From Deltaproteobacteria bacterium (GTDB lineage: Bacteria > Myxococcota_A > UBA796 > GCA-2862545), in contig SBGP01000095.1 of the NCBI GenBank assembly GCA_006226595.1, forward strand, positions 124,001-188,000: a stretch of 64,000 nucleotides of DNA, given 5' to 3'. Every line of letters begins with the position of its first letter. Positions within the stretch are counted from its first letter, which is position 1. The position numbers were made by a program, and so were the translations under genes. Of this stretch, positions 38,843-47,615 are shown piece after piece. The notes below the pieces were generated by a model that was not told the DNA's origin, did no database searches, and saw only the letters and a program-made list of their open reading frames with translations.

Positions 38843-39697
38843 ATGCGACACGGACCTCCGCGCATCGTGGGGTCCGTGCGCGGTGAACCGATGATCGCCC
38901 TGCTGCTCCTGCTGACCGGGTGCGGCACCGCCCCGCCCGAAGCGACCGCCGAGGCTCCCGAGCCCACGGTGGCGGCGGCGTGCACCCTCGGCACCGGGTT
39001 CTCGACCCTCTCCCTCGACGTGGACGGCACGACCCGCGAGGCCCTGGTCCGCCGAGGAAGCAAGGCGTCGGAGCGCGCGCCCGTGGTGTTCGTGTGGCAC
39101 GGCTTCGGCTCCTCCGCCGAGAACATGGTCGGCGCCGTGCGCCCGGAGTCGCACTTCGACGATGCCCTGGTGGTGGTGCCGACCGGCCTCGGACGCACCT
39201 TCGAGAAGTTCGGGCCCACGCCGCGACCAGGCTGGCAGAAGGAAAAGGGCGAGCTCGGCGATCGCGACCTGGCGCTGTTCGATGCGCTGATGGCCGAGCT
39301 CGAGCCGTGCATCGACCCGAAGCGCGTGTACAGCACCGGCTTCTCGAATGGCGGGTTCTTCTCGAACCTGCTCGGCTGCGAGCGCGCGGACCAGATCACG
39401 GCCATCGCTCCGGTCGGCGGTGGCCTGCCGGGCCGCACGCAGTGCCCGAGCCCGGTACCGACCCTGATCGTGCACGGGCGCCAGGACCCGGTGGTCCCCT
39501 ACCAGCTCGCGCTCGACGCCGGCCAGACCTGGGCGACGACGAACGGATGCCCCGAGGCGACCCTGCCGACGACCGCGCAGTGCGCCGACGCGACCTGCGA
39601 CAGCGCCGCCCTGCGCATGTGTCCATTCGACGGCGAGCACACGTGGCCGCGGTGGGCCACCGCCGAGATCCGCAGCTTCTTCGACCAGGCCGGCTAG
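38843..39697 (+). CDS. PHB-depolymerase/feruloyl-esterase-type hydrolase, lipoprotein
   Basis: Up to 284 residues of alpha/beta hydrolase. VFVWHGFGSS carries the oxyanion loop, STGFSNGGFF the nucleophile Ser, VHGRQDPVVPY the Asp and GEHTWPRW the His, the pattern of LpqC/CE1-type esterases and PHB depolymerases. An N-terminal IALLLLLTGC is a lipobox. Starts at 38843 (ATG), 38876 (GTG) and 38891 (ATG) all keep the frame. The first two give a positively charged n-region, so the exact start is uncertain. It is exported and hydrolyses an ester polymer or aryl ester. Confidence 0.8.
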   Translation: MRHGPPRIVGSVRGEPMIALLLLLTGCGTAPPEATAEAPEPTVAAACTLGTGFSTLSLDVDGTTREALVRRGSKASERAPVVFVWHGFGSSAENMVGAVRPESHFDDALVVVPTGLGRTFEKFGPTPRPGWQKEKGELGDRDLALFDALMAELEPCIDPKRVYSTGFSNGGFFSNLLGCERADQITAIAPVGGGLPGRTQCPSPVPTLIVHGRQDPVVPYQLALDAGQTWATTNGCPEATLPTTAQCADATCDSAALRMCPFDGEHTWPRWATAEIRSFFDQAG

Positions 39698-40779
39698 CGG
39701 CGGCGAATCAGCCCGAGTAGCGGCAACAGCCACAGCCCCATGCGAGGGCTCGCGTGTCGACAACCGCAGCCGTCGGGCTCCTCGGGCACGGGCTCGTCCA
39801 CCGCGATGCCGAACTCGCTGGCCACCGTCACCCACAGGTCGTCGCACACCCCGGCCACGGTCGAGGAGGCGTCGCACTCGAGCGCCTGGACCTGGTCGAA
39901 GTCGAGCACCGAGGTCCACATCCATGCGGCCGGGTCCGGGTCGTCGGCGGTCGCTTCGGCCAGCGCGGTGCCATCCCCCGACCCCGGACAGCCGAGCAGC
40001 CCCCCTCCCCCCCGCTCGAGACACTCGAGGCGGGCGCCCACGGGCTCGCCAAAGCTCGCGCCATCGTCCGCGGACCACGCGGTGCCGAGCAGGTACTGCA
40101 CCGCGTACACCTGCCCATCCCAGGCGGCCACGTCGGCGATGAGGTCCGTGCCCTCGAGCAGCACCTCCACGTCGAGGCCGTCCACGCGGTACAGCGTGGA
40201 GATCGACCCGGTCGGCAGGTGTACGTAGACCCGGTCGTCGTCGTCGACGAAGGCGATCTCCATGTTCCCGGAGCCATCGGGCAGCTCCACCCGCACGCCT
40301 TCGACGTCGAGCACGGGCAGGTCGCCATCGAAGCCGAGCACCGCCGTGGCCCCGGTCGACAGCTGGGCCGCGTCGCGCACGGACACCCCGGTGACGGCGC
40401 TCAGCGCGAAGCCGTCGCCGTCGCGGACCCACAGACTGTCCCCGTCGGCGAGCCACAGGGACTCCGGGTCGCCCACATCCGGGTGAATGGCGCGGACCAG
40501 GCCCGTGGGCCCATCCACCAGCGCCCACTCACAGCCGTCCTCGGACGCGAGCACGCCGATCGTGGTCCCCATCCACCAGCGATCCGACGTGCGCACGAGC
40601 CCGGTGGGAAGCGCATCTCCGCTGAACTCCTCGCAGATCCAGGCCCAGCCCAGGTCCTCGGCGATCAGACCGTGCGAGGTCTCGAGGGTGAGGCTGCCGT
40701 CGGGTGCGACCACCACGTGATCGGTGGTGGGCACCCCGCCATGGCCGAGGGCCAGCGACGCGAGGAGCGCGATGATCAG
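39694..40779 (-). CDS. Exported beta-propeller-like protein with MYXO-CTERM-type tail
   Basis: About 361 residues. After a hydrophobic signal (LIIALLASLALGHGG), repeated W/D-rich strands (WICEEFSGDALPTGLVRTSD, ADGDSLWVRDGDGFALSAV, AAWDGQVYAVQYLLGTAWS) suggest a beta-propeller, as in photosystem-stability-like or sialidase-like repeats. The end, GCGCRHASPRMGLWLLPLLG and RRR, is a MYXO-CTERM-type tag. No ATG, GTG or TTG lies near the signal. The likely start is CTG 40777-40779, which overlaps the upstream TGA as CTGA. An upstream frameshift is the alternative. Confidence 0.6.
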   Translation of the reverse strand: MIIALLASLALGHGGVPTTDHVVVAPDGSLTLETSHGLIAEDLGWAWICEEFSGDALPTGLVRTSDRWWMGTTIGVLASEDGCEWALVDGPTGLVRAIHPDVGDPESLWLADGDSLWVRDGDGFALSAVTGVSVRDAAQLSTGATAVLGFDGDLPVLDVEGVRVELPDGSGNMEIAFVDDDDRVYVHLPTGSISTLYRVDGLDVEVLLEGTDLIADVAAWDGQVYAVQYLLGTAWSADDGASFGEPVGARLECLERGGGGLLGCPGSGDGTALAEATADDPDPAAWMWTSVLDFDQVQALECDASSTVAGVCDDLWVTVASEFGIAVDEPVPEEPDGCGCRHASPRMGLWLLPLLGLIRRR

Positions 40780-41681
40780 GGGCCGACCCGCGGGCAGTCC
40801 GTGGTGCTGTAGTACGCAATCTCCGGGAAGAACGGGTAGTCGGGGTAGGCATCCGGGCACACGTGCGTGTGGTACCGGTTCGTGAAGTGCGTGGTGGTGC
40901 CGTCGCTGATGTCGTGCAGGTGCCCGTTCTGCGCGTCGAAGTCGCCGCTGCTCGGCGTCGAGCCGTCGAGCTCGGTGCAGCCGAGGACCACGGTGCCGTC
41001 GCACATCATGCCGTACAGCTCGACCTCGCCCTCACCCGGCGTCGACGAGGTGGCCCAGCCGCGGTTGACCATGACCTCGAGCGGCCCGGGGGTCTCGAAG
41101 TGGTAGTGGTAGGTCGTCATCGCCGGGTGGCCTTCGTAGAGGTCGAAGGTGTACTGCTCCTGCCACAGGTCATCGCCAGGAGCGGCCATGGCCGCGAAGA
41201 TCGCGACGCCGTTGAGCGCGATGCCGACGGGCCCGCCGCTGTACTCCTCGTTCGAGGTGTTCATGGTGTTGTCGACCATGGCGGCGTTGATGGTGATGCC
41301 CTTGGGCGTCGGGTTCGACGGGAACACCATGGTGATGTCCTGCTCGCCGATGGTGTTCGGGTTCTTGTAGTGGGAGCCGCCGCGGGTATCGAACTCGACG
41401 TAGTTCTCGTGGTCGGCGGCGTAGTACGCGCTGCGGTGCGGGGGCAGGCCGTCGGTGGCCACCTGCACGCCGCCGGTCGCCGAGCTGATCTCGGTGCACG
41501 CGAAGTAGTCGGCGAAGAAGCCGCTCGCGCCGCTCAGGTCCTCGGCGCAGTTCGTGAGGTTGAGCGTGCCGTCGTCCACGACCTCGCCCGTGTCGGTGTT
41601 GTTCGGGTCGTCCTCCGACCCTTCCGGGTTGCAGGCGGTGGCGAACAGGGCGAGGGCGATGAGCGCGAGGGAACGGTGCAT
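40776..41681 (-). CDS. YHYH-domain lipoprotein
   Basis: The 301-residue protein starts MHRSLALIALALFATAC, with lipobox Cys17, and a short Asp/Thr linker (DDPNNTDTGEVVDD). The YHYH domain follows, with TTYHYHFETPG and YHTHVCPD as hallmark motifs, and GIALNGVAIF and several conserved Cys. The family is of unknown function and widespread in exported bacterial proteins. ATG 41681 has AGGAGG upstream. It is coupled to the following MYXO-CTERM gene. Confidence 0.8.
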   Translation of the reverse strand: MHRSLALIALALFATACNPEGSEDDPNNTDTGEVVDDGTLNLTNCAEDLSGASGFFADYFACTEISSATGGVQVATDGLPPHRSAYYAADHENYVEFDTRGGSHYKNPNTIGEQDITMVFPSNPTPKGITINAAMVDNTMNTSNEEYSGGPVGIALNGVAIFAAMAAPGDDLWQEQYTFDLYEGHPAMTTYHYHFETPGPLEVMVNRGWATSSTPGEGEVELYGMMCDGTVVLGCTELDGSTPSSGDFDAQNGHLHDISDGTTTHFTNRYHTHVCPDAYPDYPFFPEIAYYSTTDCPRVGP

Positions 41682-41860
41682 GGAAGTCCTCCTGCGACCG
41701 GAGTTGCAACCAGTGTGCCACGGGCAGAAGTCCCGTGAACACGCGATCCATGCGGACCTGGGCCCCATCTCGCGCGGAATGCGCACGGCGTGCCGTGCGG
41801 ATACCGCACGCTTTGCGCGGGTCGGGCGCCCTCGGAACGGCACGGGTCGCGCGCACGAGA

Positions 41861-41892
41861 GAGCCCGTGACCCAGGTCGGGTTCACGGGCTC
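41861..41892 (-). terminator. Hairpin downstream of the 41928-42914 gene
   Basis: GAGCCCGTGA (41861-41870) pairs with TCACGGGCTC (41883-41892), with further C/G pairs inside (CCC, GGG). It is 36 bases past the stop of the minus-strand gene at 41928 and before the YHYH gene's promoter area. No T-run is visible. It is a probable terminator or transcription boundary. Confidence 0.5.
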
Positions 41893-41927
41893 GAGCCGAG
41901 GACGAGCCTCGGAGCGTCACACCTCGG

Positions 41928-42914
41928 CTAGCGCCAGGTGATCTCGTAGTCGAGCGAGTGGCCGATGCGCTCGGAGAAGCGCGCGATGGACTTGCGGGTC
42001 ATGCGCTCGCTGACGGACACCGGGATCAGCGTGCTCAGCCAGCCGACGAGCCCGGTGGACTCACGCTCGCGAGAGCCGCCGTTGGCCGGGGTGTACTCGA
42101 TGTTCGCCTCGAGCTTGCCGGCCTTGCGCACCATGTCGAAGAGGTCGCGGAAGATGATGAAGCTCGTGTCGTTCTGGTGGGTCGACCAGTTGGACACCGG
42201 CAGGAAGTCCACGAGGTGGATGAGCTGGTAGTTCAGCGCAATCCACAGGTCCTCGCCCGTCATCTCGATGGGCTCGTTGTCGATGACGCGGTGCATCTTG
42301 ATCGACACGAGGTCGTCGGCACGGTGGGTGTTGGCCCGGAGCTCCTCGCGAAGCGGACCCGCGTACAGCAGGCGCAGGATGGACGGGAAGGCCTCGACCT
42401 GACGCCACTCGAAGTCGTCCATCAGCTCGCGCAGCCGCGGCATCTTGTCCGCGGTCATCGCGAAGGTGTTCGTGCCGGTGCCGAGGATGGAGTGCAGCAG
42501 CATGACCAGCGCCGAGTGCTGGGGGTAGTGCTGCACGGTGTACTCGTAGCCGAAGTACAGGTGGTCGAGGAAGGAGCCGTCAGCGTGCTCGACGTCGAAG
42601 TCGCACTCCTCGATCATGAACCCGAGCAGGGCCGGGTCGATGGGCGGCAGCTCGACCTTCTCGCGGGTCTCGTCATAGGCCTTCTGGACCTCGGCGGCGG
42701 GCGCCTCGTCCCAGTGGACCTCCTTGCCCACGCGCGCGGCCATCACCTTGCGAGCGGCCGTACCCTCGAGGGTCTGGAAGATGGTCCGGTCGAGGTCGAA
42801 GTTCGGGATCCCCTCGACCTGGACCTTGCCGGTGTGATCGAAGGCGCCACCAAAGGCGATGGCGGCCTTGCGCTGGTAGGACGGATCAGGACGAACGGCG
42901 GCAGACTGCTTCAT
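41928..42914 (-). CDS. Conserved-looking helical protein of unknown function
   Basis: The 328-residue soluble protein starts at ATG 42914 with GGGAG upstream; an ATG at 42938 is less likely. It is rich in helices with a His-rich stretch (HYPQHSALVMLLH, HLVDFLPVSNWSTHQND) and a conserved-looking RELRANTHRADDLVSIKMHR block. No family was recognised. It sits last in the minus-strand group that includes a KstD-like enzyme, an SRPBCC protein and an adenylate cyclase, so a role in the same ring-degradation function is plausible. A CTTAC-N6-GTAAG palindrome lies just upstream. Confidence 0.6.
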   Translation of the reverse strand: MKQSAAVRPDPSYQRKAAIAFGGAFDHTGKVQVEGIPNFDLDRTIFQTLEGTAARKVMAARVGKEVHWDEAPAAEVQKAYDETREKVELPPIDPALLGFMIEECDFDVEHADGSFLDHLYFGYEYTVQHYPQHSALVMLLHSILGTGTNTFAMTADKMPRLRELMDDFEWRQVEAFPSILRLLYAGPLREELRANTHRADDLVSIKMHRVIDNEPIEMTGEDLWIALNYQLIHLVDFLPVSNWSTHQNDTSFIIFRDLFDMVRKAGKLEANIEYTPANGGSRERESTGLVGWLSTLIPVSVSERMTRKSIARFSERIGHSLDYEITWR

Positions 42915-42947
42915 CGAAAACTCCCAGGGCGACCCCATATCCCATTG

Positions 42948-42963
42948 CTTACTAAAGCGTAAG
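42948..42963 (-). promoter_or_regulatory. CTTAC-N6-GTAAG palindrome upstream of 41928-42914 gene
   Basis: CTTAC (42948-42952) and GTAAG (42959-42963) form a 5-bp inverted repeat with 6-base spacing in an AT-rich stretch, 34-50 bases before the gene start. It is positioned as a promoter-overlapping operator. Confidence 0.35.
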
Positions 42964-42998
42964 TAAAACGATCACGGAACGTCCTTCGCAGCCGCTCG

Positions 42999-44159
42999 TC
43001 AGGACGCGGATCCGCTCAGGAAGTAGGTCTGCATCGGGCCCTTGCCCTTGATCTCCACGGTGCCTCGCGCCTCGAAGCGGTGCCCGGGCGCGACCGCGAC
43101 CACCGCCTCGCTCACCTGCACCCGGCCGGGCTCGCCGTGGGACTCCATGCGCGCCGCAGTGTTCACGGTGTCGCCCCACAGGTCGTAGGCGAAGCGCTTC
43201 TCGCCGATGACGCCCGCGACGACAGGCCCGGTGTGGATGCCCACGCGCAGCCCCAGCGGCAGCTCGCGCTCGGCGTTGAACGCCGCGAGCGCCTCGATCA
43301 TCGCCAGTCCCAGGCGACAGGCGCGATCGGCGTGGTCGTCACAAGCCACGGGTACGCCGGCGGCGGCCATGTAGGCGTCGCCGATGGTCTTGATCTTCTC
43401 CATGCCCGCCTGCTCGACGCAGCGGTCGAAGCGACGGAACAGGTCGTCGAGCACGACCAGCAGCTCCTGGGGCGTGGTGGACGCGGCGAGCGGGGTGAAG
43501 CCGACGATGTCGGCGAAGAGCACGGTCGCGGCGGGGATCTCGTCGGCGAGGACCTCGGGCTCGTCCTTGAGGCGCTCGGCGATCACCGCCGGCATCGCGT
43601 TGTGCAGCAGGCGCTCGGACTTGGCGTGCTCGCGGCGCAGGCCCGCCTCGGCGAGGTCGACGACCCGGTCGTAGTAGTACGCGAGCCCCGCGAGGAAGCC
43701 CACGGAGACGAGCAGCGCCGAGCCATCGGCCACCGAGCCCAGGCCCCGGTCTCCGAGCAGCCCATAGGCCCACACCAGACCGGCGCCATAGGCGGTGAGC
43801 AGCGCGAGCACGCCGAGCTTGGCGTCGAGGCGAACGGGCACGAAGAACAGTGAGGTCGCGAGGAAGAACAGCAGCGTGAGCACGCCGAGACCGGCGCCGT
43901 AGCCAGCGATGAGCAGCCCGGTGATCGCCGCGACCTCGGCGAAGGCGACCCACGTCGCCCACACCACGGACTTCAGGCTGCGCGCCTGCCGCAGCCCCGC
44001 GTACAGCGCGGTGACCACCGCGAAGTAGCCGACGAGCAGGGCATCCCCGAGGGCCAGTGCACCCACCGCGAGCAGGGCGTGCGAGCCCACGCTGACCAGG
44101 AATACGAACCGGGCCACGCCGACGTAGCGCTCGTCGCTATACGCGTAGGGCGCGCTCAC
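42999..44159 (-). CDS. Membrane adenylate cyclase, class III
   Basis: The 386-residue protein has about six N-terminal membrane helices (residues ~15-170), a short coiled linker (LRREHAKSERLLHNAM) and a complete class III cyclase domain. Its active-site motifs are ATVLFADIVGFT (metal Asp), MEKIKTIGDAYMAAA (Lys and Asp) and WGDTVNTAARM (Asn, Arg), so the domain should be active. The 6-TM anchor resembles membrane cyclases in the Cya/Rv-type group. It makes cAMP. It starts at GTG 44159, 55 bases after the SRPBCC gene. Confidence 0.9.
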   Translation of the reverse strand: MSAPYAYSDERYVGVARFVFLVSVGSHALLAVGALALGDALLVGYFAVVTALYAGLRQARSLKSVVWATWVAFAEVAAITGLLIAGYGAGLGVLTLLFFLATSLFFVPVRLDAKLGVLALLTAYGAGLVWAYGLLGDRGLGSVADGSALLVSVGFLAGLAYYYDRVVDLAEAGLRREHAKSERLLHNAMPAVIAERLKDEPEVLADEIPAATVLFADIVGFTPLAASTTPQELLVVLDDLFRRFDRCVEQAGMEKIKTIGDAYMAAAGVPVACDDHADRACRLGLAMIEALAAFNAERELPLGLRVGIHTGPVVAGVIGEKRFAYDLWGDTVNTAARMESHGEPGRVQVSEAVVAVAPGHRFEARGTVEIKGKGPMQTYFLSGSAS

Positions 44160-44214
44160 GGGGCAGGCCTCGGGGGACGGTGCGGCATCGACGGCAGCAT
44201 ACCGCCCGGACGCG

Positions 44215-44760
44215 TCACGCCGCCTCGCGGGCCTCCAGGCGACCGGCCACGGCGTCGAGCAGGCCCTGGGCCACGGCCTCGGCGTAGGGCGCGAGCATCG
44301 GGTTGATCATCGGTCCCATCGGACCCCCGGCGTTCACGGCAAAGGTGAACACCACGTGGCTGGTGGCCGGTCCCGGAAGCGCCGGCGGCTCGGGCTTGCG
44401 ACCCATGAACCAGTCGACGATGCGCTGCCACAGGCTCCGCGGCGGCGGCTCGGGCGGCGGTGGCGGCGCGTCCTCGTGCAGGTCGAAGGCCCCCTCCCCG
44501 CTCACCTGCTCGTCCACGCCCTCGAGGGTGAACGCGACGCGCTTGCCCACCTCCCACTCGGTGATGAGCACCTTGAGGTGCACGGTCTTGCTGAACGGGC
44601 CGAGGTCGCCGGTGAGCGCCCAGGTGGACTCCTTGTCCGAGTGGGTCTCGTGCGACTCGTAGCCCTGAAGCAGTGGGGCCCAGTTGTCGAAGTCCTCGAC
44701 GAAGGACCAGATCTCGGCGAGGGGCAGGTCCACACTGCGCGTGGCGCGGGTCTCAGGCAC
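44215..44760 (-). CDS. SRPBCC (START-like) protein, CoxG type
   Basis: The 181-residue protein has the SRPBCC cavity fold of CoxG/polyketide-cyclase-like proteins: SVDLPLAEIWSFVEDFDNW, LGPFSKTVHLKVLITEWEVG and VAFTLEGVDEQVSGEGAF. A proline-rich insert (DAPPPPPEPPPRS) separates the last helix. These proteins bind hydrophobic ligands. GTG 44760 with GGGAGG upstream overlaps the KstD-like gene by 8 bases, so it is co-translated and may bind the steroid substrate. Confidence 0.8.
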   Translation of the reverse strand: MPETRATRSVDLPLAEIWSFVEDFDNWAPLLQGYESHETHSDKESTWALTGDLGPFSKTVHLKVLITEWEVGKRVAFTLEGVDEQVSGEGAFDLHEDAPPPPPEPPPRSLWQRIVDWFMGRKPEPPALPGPATSHVVFTFAVNAGGPMGPMINPMLAPYAEAVAQGLLDAVAGRLEAREAA

Positions 44761-46468
44761 TGGCGGCCTCCCGTTGTTCGACGGCGACGTCGCGTGCGGC
44801 CGCCTCGGCCGCGAGGAAGCCGAAGCACAGGGCGGGTCCGATGGTCCCGCCCGCTCCGGGGTAGCTCGGTCCCATGACCGCCGAGGACGTGTTGCCCGCG
44901 GCGTACAGGCCGGCGATCGGCTGACCGTCCGCATCGAGCACGCGAGCGCTGGGATCGGTGATCAGCCCACCCTTGGTGCCGAGGTCGCCCGGGAACACGG
45001 GGATGGCGTAGAACGGGCCCTTGGTGAGCGCGCGCAGGCTGGGGTTCGGGGTCACGCGGCGGTCGGCGTAGTAGCGGTCGACCGCGAAGCTGCCGCGCTG
45101 GAAGTCCGGGTCCTCCCCCTTGTCGGCGAACCCGTTGAAGCGCTCGACGGTGGCCTCGACCGCCGCGGGATCGAGCCCGAGCTTCTCGGCCAGGCCGCGG
45201 ATGGTGGGCGCCCGGGTGAAGAAGCCCTCGGAGAGACGCTTGGAGATGCGGTGGTCGGGCTGCGCGTAGCCGGGGGCCACGGGTCCGACCGGGTACAGCC
45301 GCCGGTACTCGGCGTCGAACAGCATCCAGCACACGGGCACGGCGTTTCCGGCGTACATGCCCTCGACCACGTCGAGGTAGGGAGCCGCCTCGTTGGTGAA
45401 GCGCTTGCCCTCCGCGTTGACCATGATCGAGCCGGGAAGCGACTTCTCGACGACGAGCACCCACGCCTGACTCGACTTGGGAACCCGGGTGACCGGGGTC
45501 CACCACGCGTCGTGCATGCGCTCGACCGCGCCGCCGACATCCATGCCCATCTGGATGCCCTGGCCGACGTTGAACGTGTTGCCAGCGTTCCACTCGCACT
45601 TCGACGGTCCCATCGAGTGGTACTCGTCCCGCCACCTCTGGTTGTGCTCGAAGCCGCCCGCCGCGAGGAGCACCCCGTGTCGCGCGCCGACGCGCATCGC
45701 GGTGCCGTCCTTCTCCACCACCGCGCCCACCACGCGGCCGCCCTCGACGAGCAGCTCCCTGGCGGGGCTGTTCAGCCAGTACGCGATGTCCTTGGCGAGC
45801 AGGGTGTGGAACAGGCGCCCGATGAGCGCGTTGCCCGCATGGAGCTTGGTGTCGCGTGGCATGCCGCGGCGCTTGAACCAGCGCAGGGCCCACTGCACGA
45901 AGCGGCCGATGAGCTTCACGTAGCCCGAGAAGGTCGGCGCGATGTAGCCCTGGGCCTCGCGGGCGGTGATCCCGAACTTGCCCATCACCTGGGACTGGGG
46001 ATGGCTGCGACGGAGCTCGCCGAACTTCTCGGCGCCGAGCTGGGTGGCGTCGAAGGGCACGGGCTCCATCGAGCGACCGCCGGGCTTTCCGCCAGGGGCC
46101 TCGGCGTAGTAGTCGCTGTACTCCTCGAGGCTGTCGAGCTTGAAGCTCGTGTTCGTCTCGAGCCAGTCGAGCATGCGCACCGACTCGTCGACGTAGGCCT
46201 CGATACGGTCCGCGGGAACCTCACCCTTGGTGATGTGGGTGATGTAGGCGATGGAGTCTTCGCGGCTGTCGGGGATGCCGCGCGAGGCGATCTGCGGGTT
46301 GTTCGGGATCCACACGACCCCGCCGCTGATCGCCGTGCTGCCGCCTACCTTGTCGCTGGCCTCGACGAGGAGCACGTCCAGGCCGAGGCTCTGGGCGCGC
46401 AGGGCCGCGGACATGCCGGCGGCGCCAGTGCCGATGACGAGGAAGTCGACGGTGTGATCGAAAGCCAC
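44753..46468 (-). CDS. KstD-like 3-oxosteroid dehydrogenase, FAD-dependent
   Basis: The 571-residue flavoprotein has the Rossmann FAD motif VIGTGAAGMSAALRA, GGSTAISGGVVWIPNN and VLLAAGGFEHN. Near the C-terminus VMGPSYPGAGGTIGPAL contains the conserved Tyr and Gly of the 3-ketosteroid-delta1-dehydrogenase active site. KstD desaturates C1-C2 of 3-oxosteroids and opens ring B degradation. Alternatives are fumarate-reductase-like or related ring dehydrogenases. It starts at GTG 46468. Two TAGAACRYGTTCTA palindromes lie 12-49 bases upstream. Confidence 0.85.
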   Translation of the reverse strand: MAFDHTVDFLVIGTGAAGMSAALRAQSLGLDVLLVEASDKVGGSTAISGGVVWIPNNPQIASRGIPDSREDSIAYITHITKGEVPADRIEAYVDESVRMLDWLETNTSFKLDSLEEYSDYYAEAPGGKPGGRSMEPVPFDATQLGAEKFGELRRSHPQSQVMGKFGITAREAQGYIAPTFSGYVKLIGRFVQWALRWFKRRGMPRDTKLHAGNALIGRLFHTLLAKDIAYWLNSPARELLVEGGRVVGAVVEKDGTAMRVGARHGVLLAAGGFEHNQRWRDEYHSMGPSKCEWNAGNTFNVGQGIQMGMDVGGAVERMHDAWWTPVTRVPKSSQAWVLVVEKSLPGSIMVNAEGKRFTNEAAPYLDVVEGMYAGNAVPVCWMLFDAEYRRLYPVGPVAPGYAQPDHRISKRLSEGFFTRAPTIRGLAEKLGLDPAAVEATVERFNGFADKGEDPDFQRGSFAVDRYYADRRVTPNPSLRALTKGPFYAIPVFPGDLGTKGGLITDPSARVLDADGQPIAGLYAAGNTSSAVMGPSYPGAGGTIGPALCFGFLAAEAAARDVAVEQREAASA

Positions 46469-46479
46469 GGACGCTCCGC

Positions 46480-46493
46480 TAGAACGTGTTCTA
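46480..46493. promoter_or_regulatory. KstR-like operator, copy 1 upstream of the KstD-like gene
   Basis: The perfect 14-bp palindrome TAGAACGTGTTCTA fits the mycobacterial KstR (TetR family) consensus TnnAACnnGTTnnA. It lies 12 bases upstream of the gene start at 46468. Binding would be read from both strands. Confidence 0.7.
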
Positions 46494-46503
46494 CTTGCGG
46501 GAC

Positions 46504-46517
46504 TAGAACATGTTCTA
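46504..46517. promoter_or_regulatory. KstR-like operator, copy 2 upstream of the KstD-like gene
   Basis: TAGAACATGTTCTA is a perfect 14-bp palindrome. It is centred exactly 24 bp from the copy at 46480. It is shared by the divergent small gene at 46724, about 200 bases away. Confidence 0.7.
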
Positions 46518-46723
46518 TTTCGAGGAGCAAGCCAAGAATGTCGCCCGGGACGGTCACCGCGGCGGAGGCTGGCCGCGCCTTCGTGTACGCGAATCCCGTT
46601 CAGCCCCGCGCACATTGCATAGCCACTCTAAACAATTCTCCAAGCGAAAGATCGCCTTTCTGGCATGTCTCGACGGGCTACACGGCCGCGGAATCCGGCA
46701 CCCCCACCCCACAAGGACCGTCG

Positions 46724-46969
46724 ATGACAGGCCTCGCGCACCGAGCCACGGCTACCGTGGAACTGGACCCGGACGACGAGCCGACGCTGGTCGCGGGTCA
46801 CCCCCTCACCATCGCCACGCCGCGCCCGCCGACGATTCGGGACGTCGAGGAGGCGCTGGGATTTCAGCCTCCGGTGTGGCGTCCGCGCCCCCATCACCAC
46901 GTGGTGTTTCTCCTCGGGTGGGTCGCGATGGCGACCATGCTGTTCGCGCTGGCCAGCTTGCTCGCCTGA
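46724..46969 (+). CDS. Small tail-anchored membrane protein
   Basis: The 81-residue protein has an acidic, Pro-rich N-terminal half and one C-terminal membrane helix (HHHVVFLLGWVAMATMLFAL). No known family. It is divergent from the KstD-like gene, with an A-rich AAGGACC upstream. The evidence that it is a real gene is moderate: it has a sensible start and hydrophobic anchor but a short length. Confidence 0.4.
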   Translation: MTGLAHRATATVELDPDDEPTLVAGHPLTIATPRPPTIRDVEEALGFQPPVWRPRPHHHVVFLLGWVAMATMLFALASLLA

Positions 46970-47021
46970 GTCGCGTCCATCTCCCGGGTCATGGCGCACC
47001 CGGCTCGACCCTGGTGAGCCT

Positions 47022-47360
47022 TCAGCCGAGCAGGGTCAGGGCGAGCGCGAGCAGCGCTGGCAGCCCCTGGATCACGAAGATGGTCCACCGCGCGCTCACC
47101 GCCCCCACCACGGCCATGGCGACGACGTACACGAGCATCGCGACCACGGTGGCGGACTGCCCGGTGGCGAGCGCCCATCCGAGCACCGCGGCGAGCCCCG
47201 CGTTGTAGGCGCCCTGGTTCAGCGCCAGCATGCGCGTGGTCTCCGTCGCCTCGCGGCTGTAGCCGAAGCGACGGGCCATCTGGCTCCAGCCCACGCTCTC
47301 GGCGAGCCCGAACAGGACGTGGAGGACGACGACCATCCAGGCGGCGGCGGTGGCGAACAT
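47022..47360 (-). CDS. DUF1304 membrane protein
   Basis: The 112-residue protein has four membrane helices and the DUF1304 core NQGAYNAGLAAVLGW preceded by MVVVLHVLFGLAES. The family is of unknown function. There is a good GGAG-type sequence (AAGGAG) upstream of ATG 47360. It stands alone. Confidence 0.85.
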   Translation of the reverse strand: MFATAAAWMVVVLHVLFGLAESVGWSQMARRFGYSREATETTRMLALNQGAYNAGLAAVLGWALATGQSATVVAMLVYVVAMAVVGAVSARWTIFVIQGLPALLALALTLLG

Positions 47361-47615
47361 GGCGGCTCCTTGATGGTCCCATCATGCTCCGCAGCGCTCG
47401 TGTCGCAAAGGACACATCTTGCACATCACTCGTTCATTCTGTTGACGAGTTCGCGAAGGGTGCCCGAGCCCCGCGGGGCGCGGTTGTGCGGCCTTTCGCT
47501 CGGCGATCGCGCCCTCCCCGATGGCCCATGACTGCGGGGCTCGCGACGGTGACGGGCAAAGGCCATGAAACGGCATGGGCAGTGGCGCTATGGTCTCAGG
47601 CCCGGAGTCTTTCCC

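Noticed and set aside
38843-39697. Secreted PHB depolymerase as a firm call
   Set aside because: The triad fits the wider LpqC/CE1 group, but no substrate-binding domain is present, so only the family is named.
46480-46517. Similarity of AGAACATGTTCT to animal steroid hormone response elements
   Set aside because: The resemblance is coincidental; the bacterial KstR consensus and gene context explain the palindrome.
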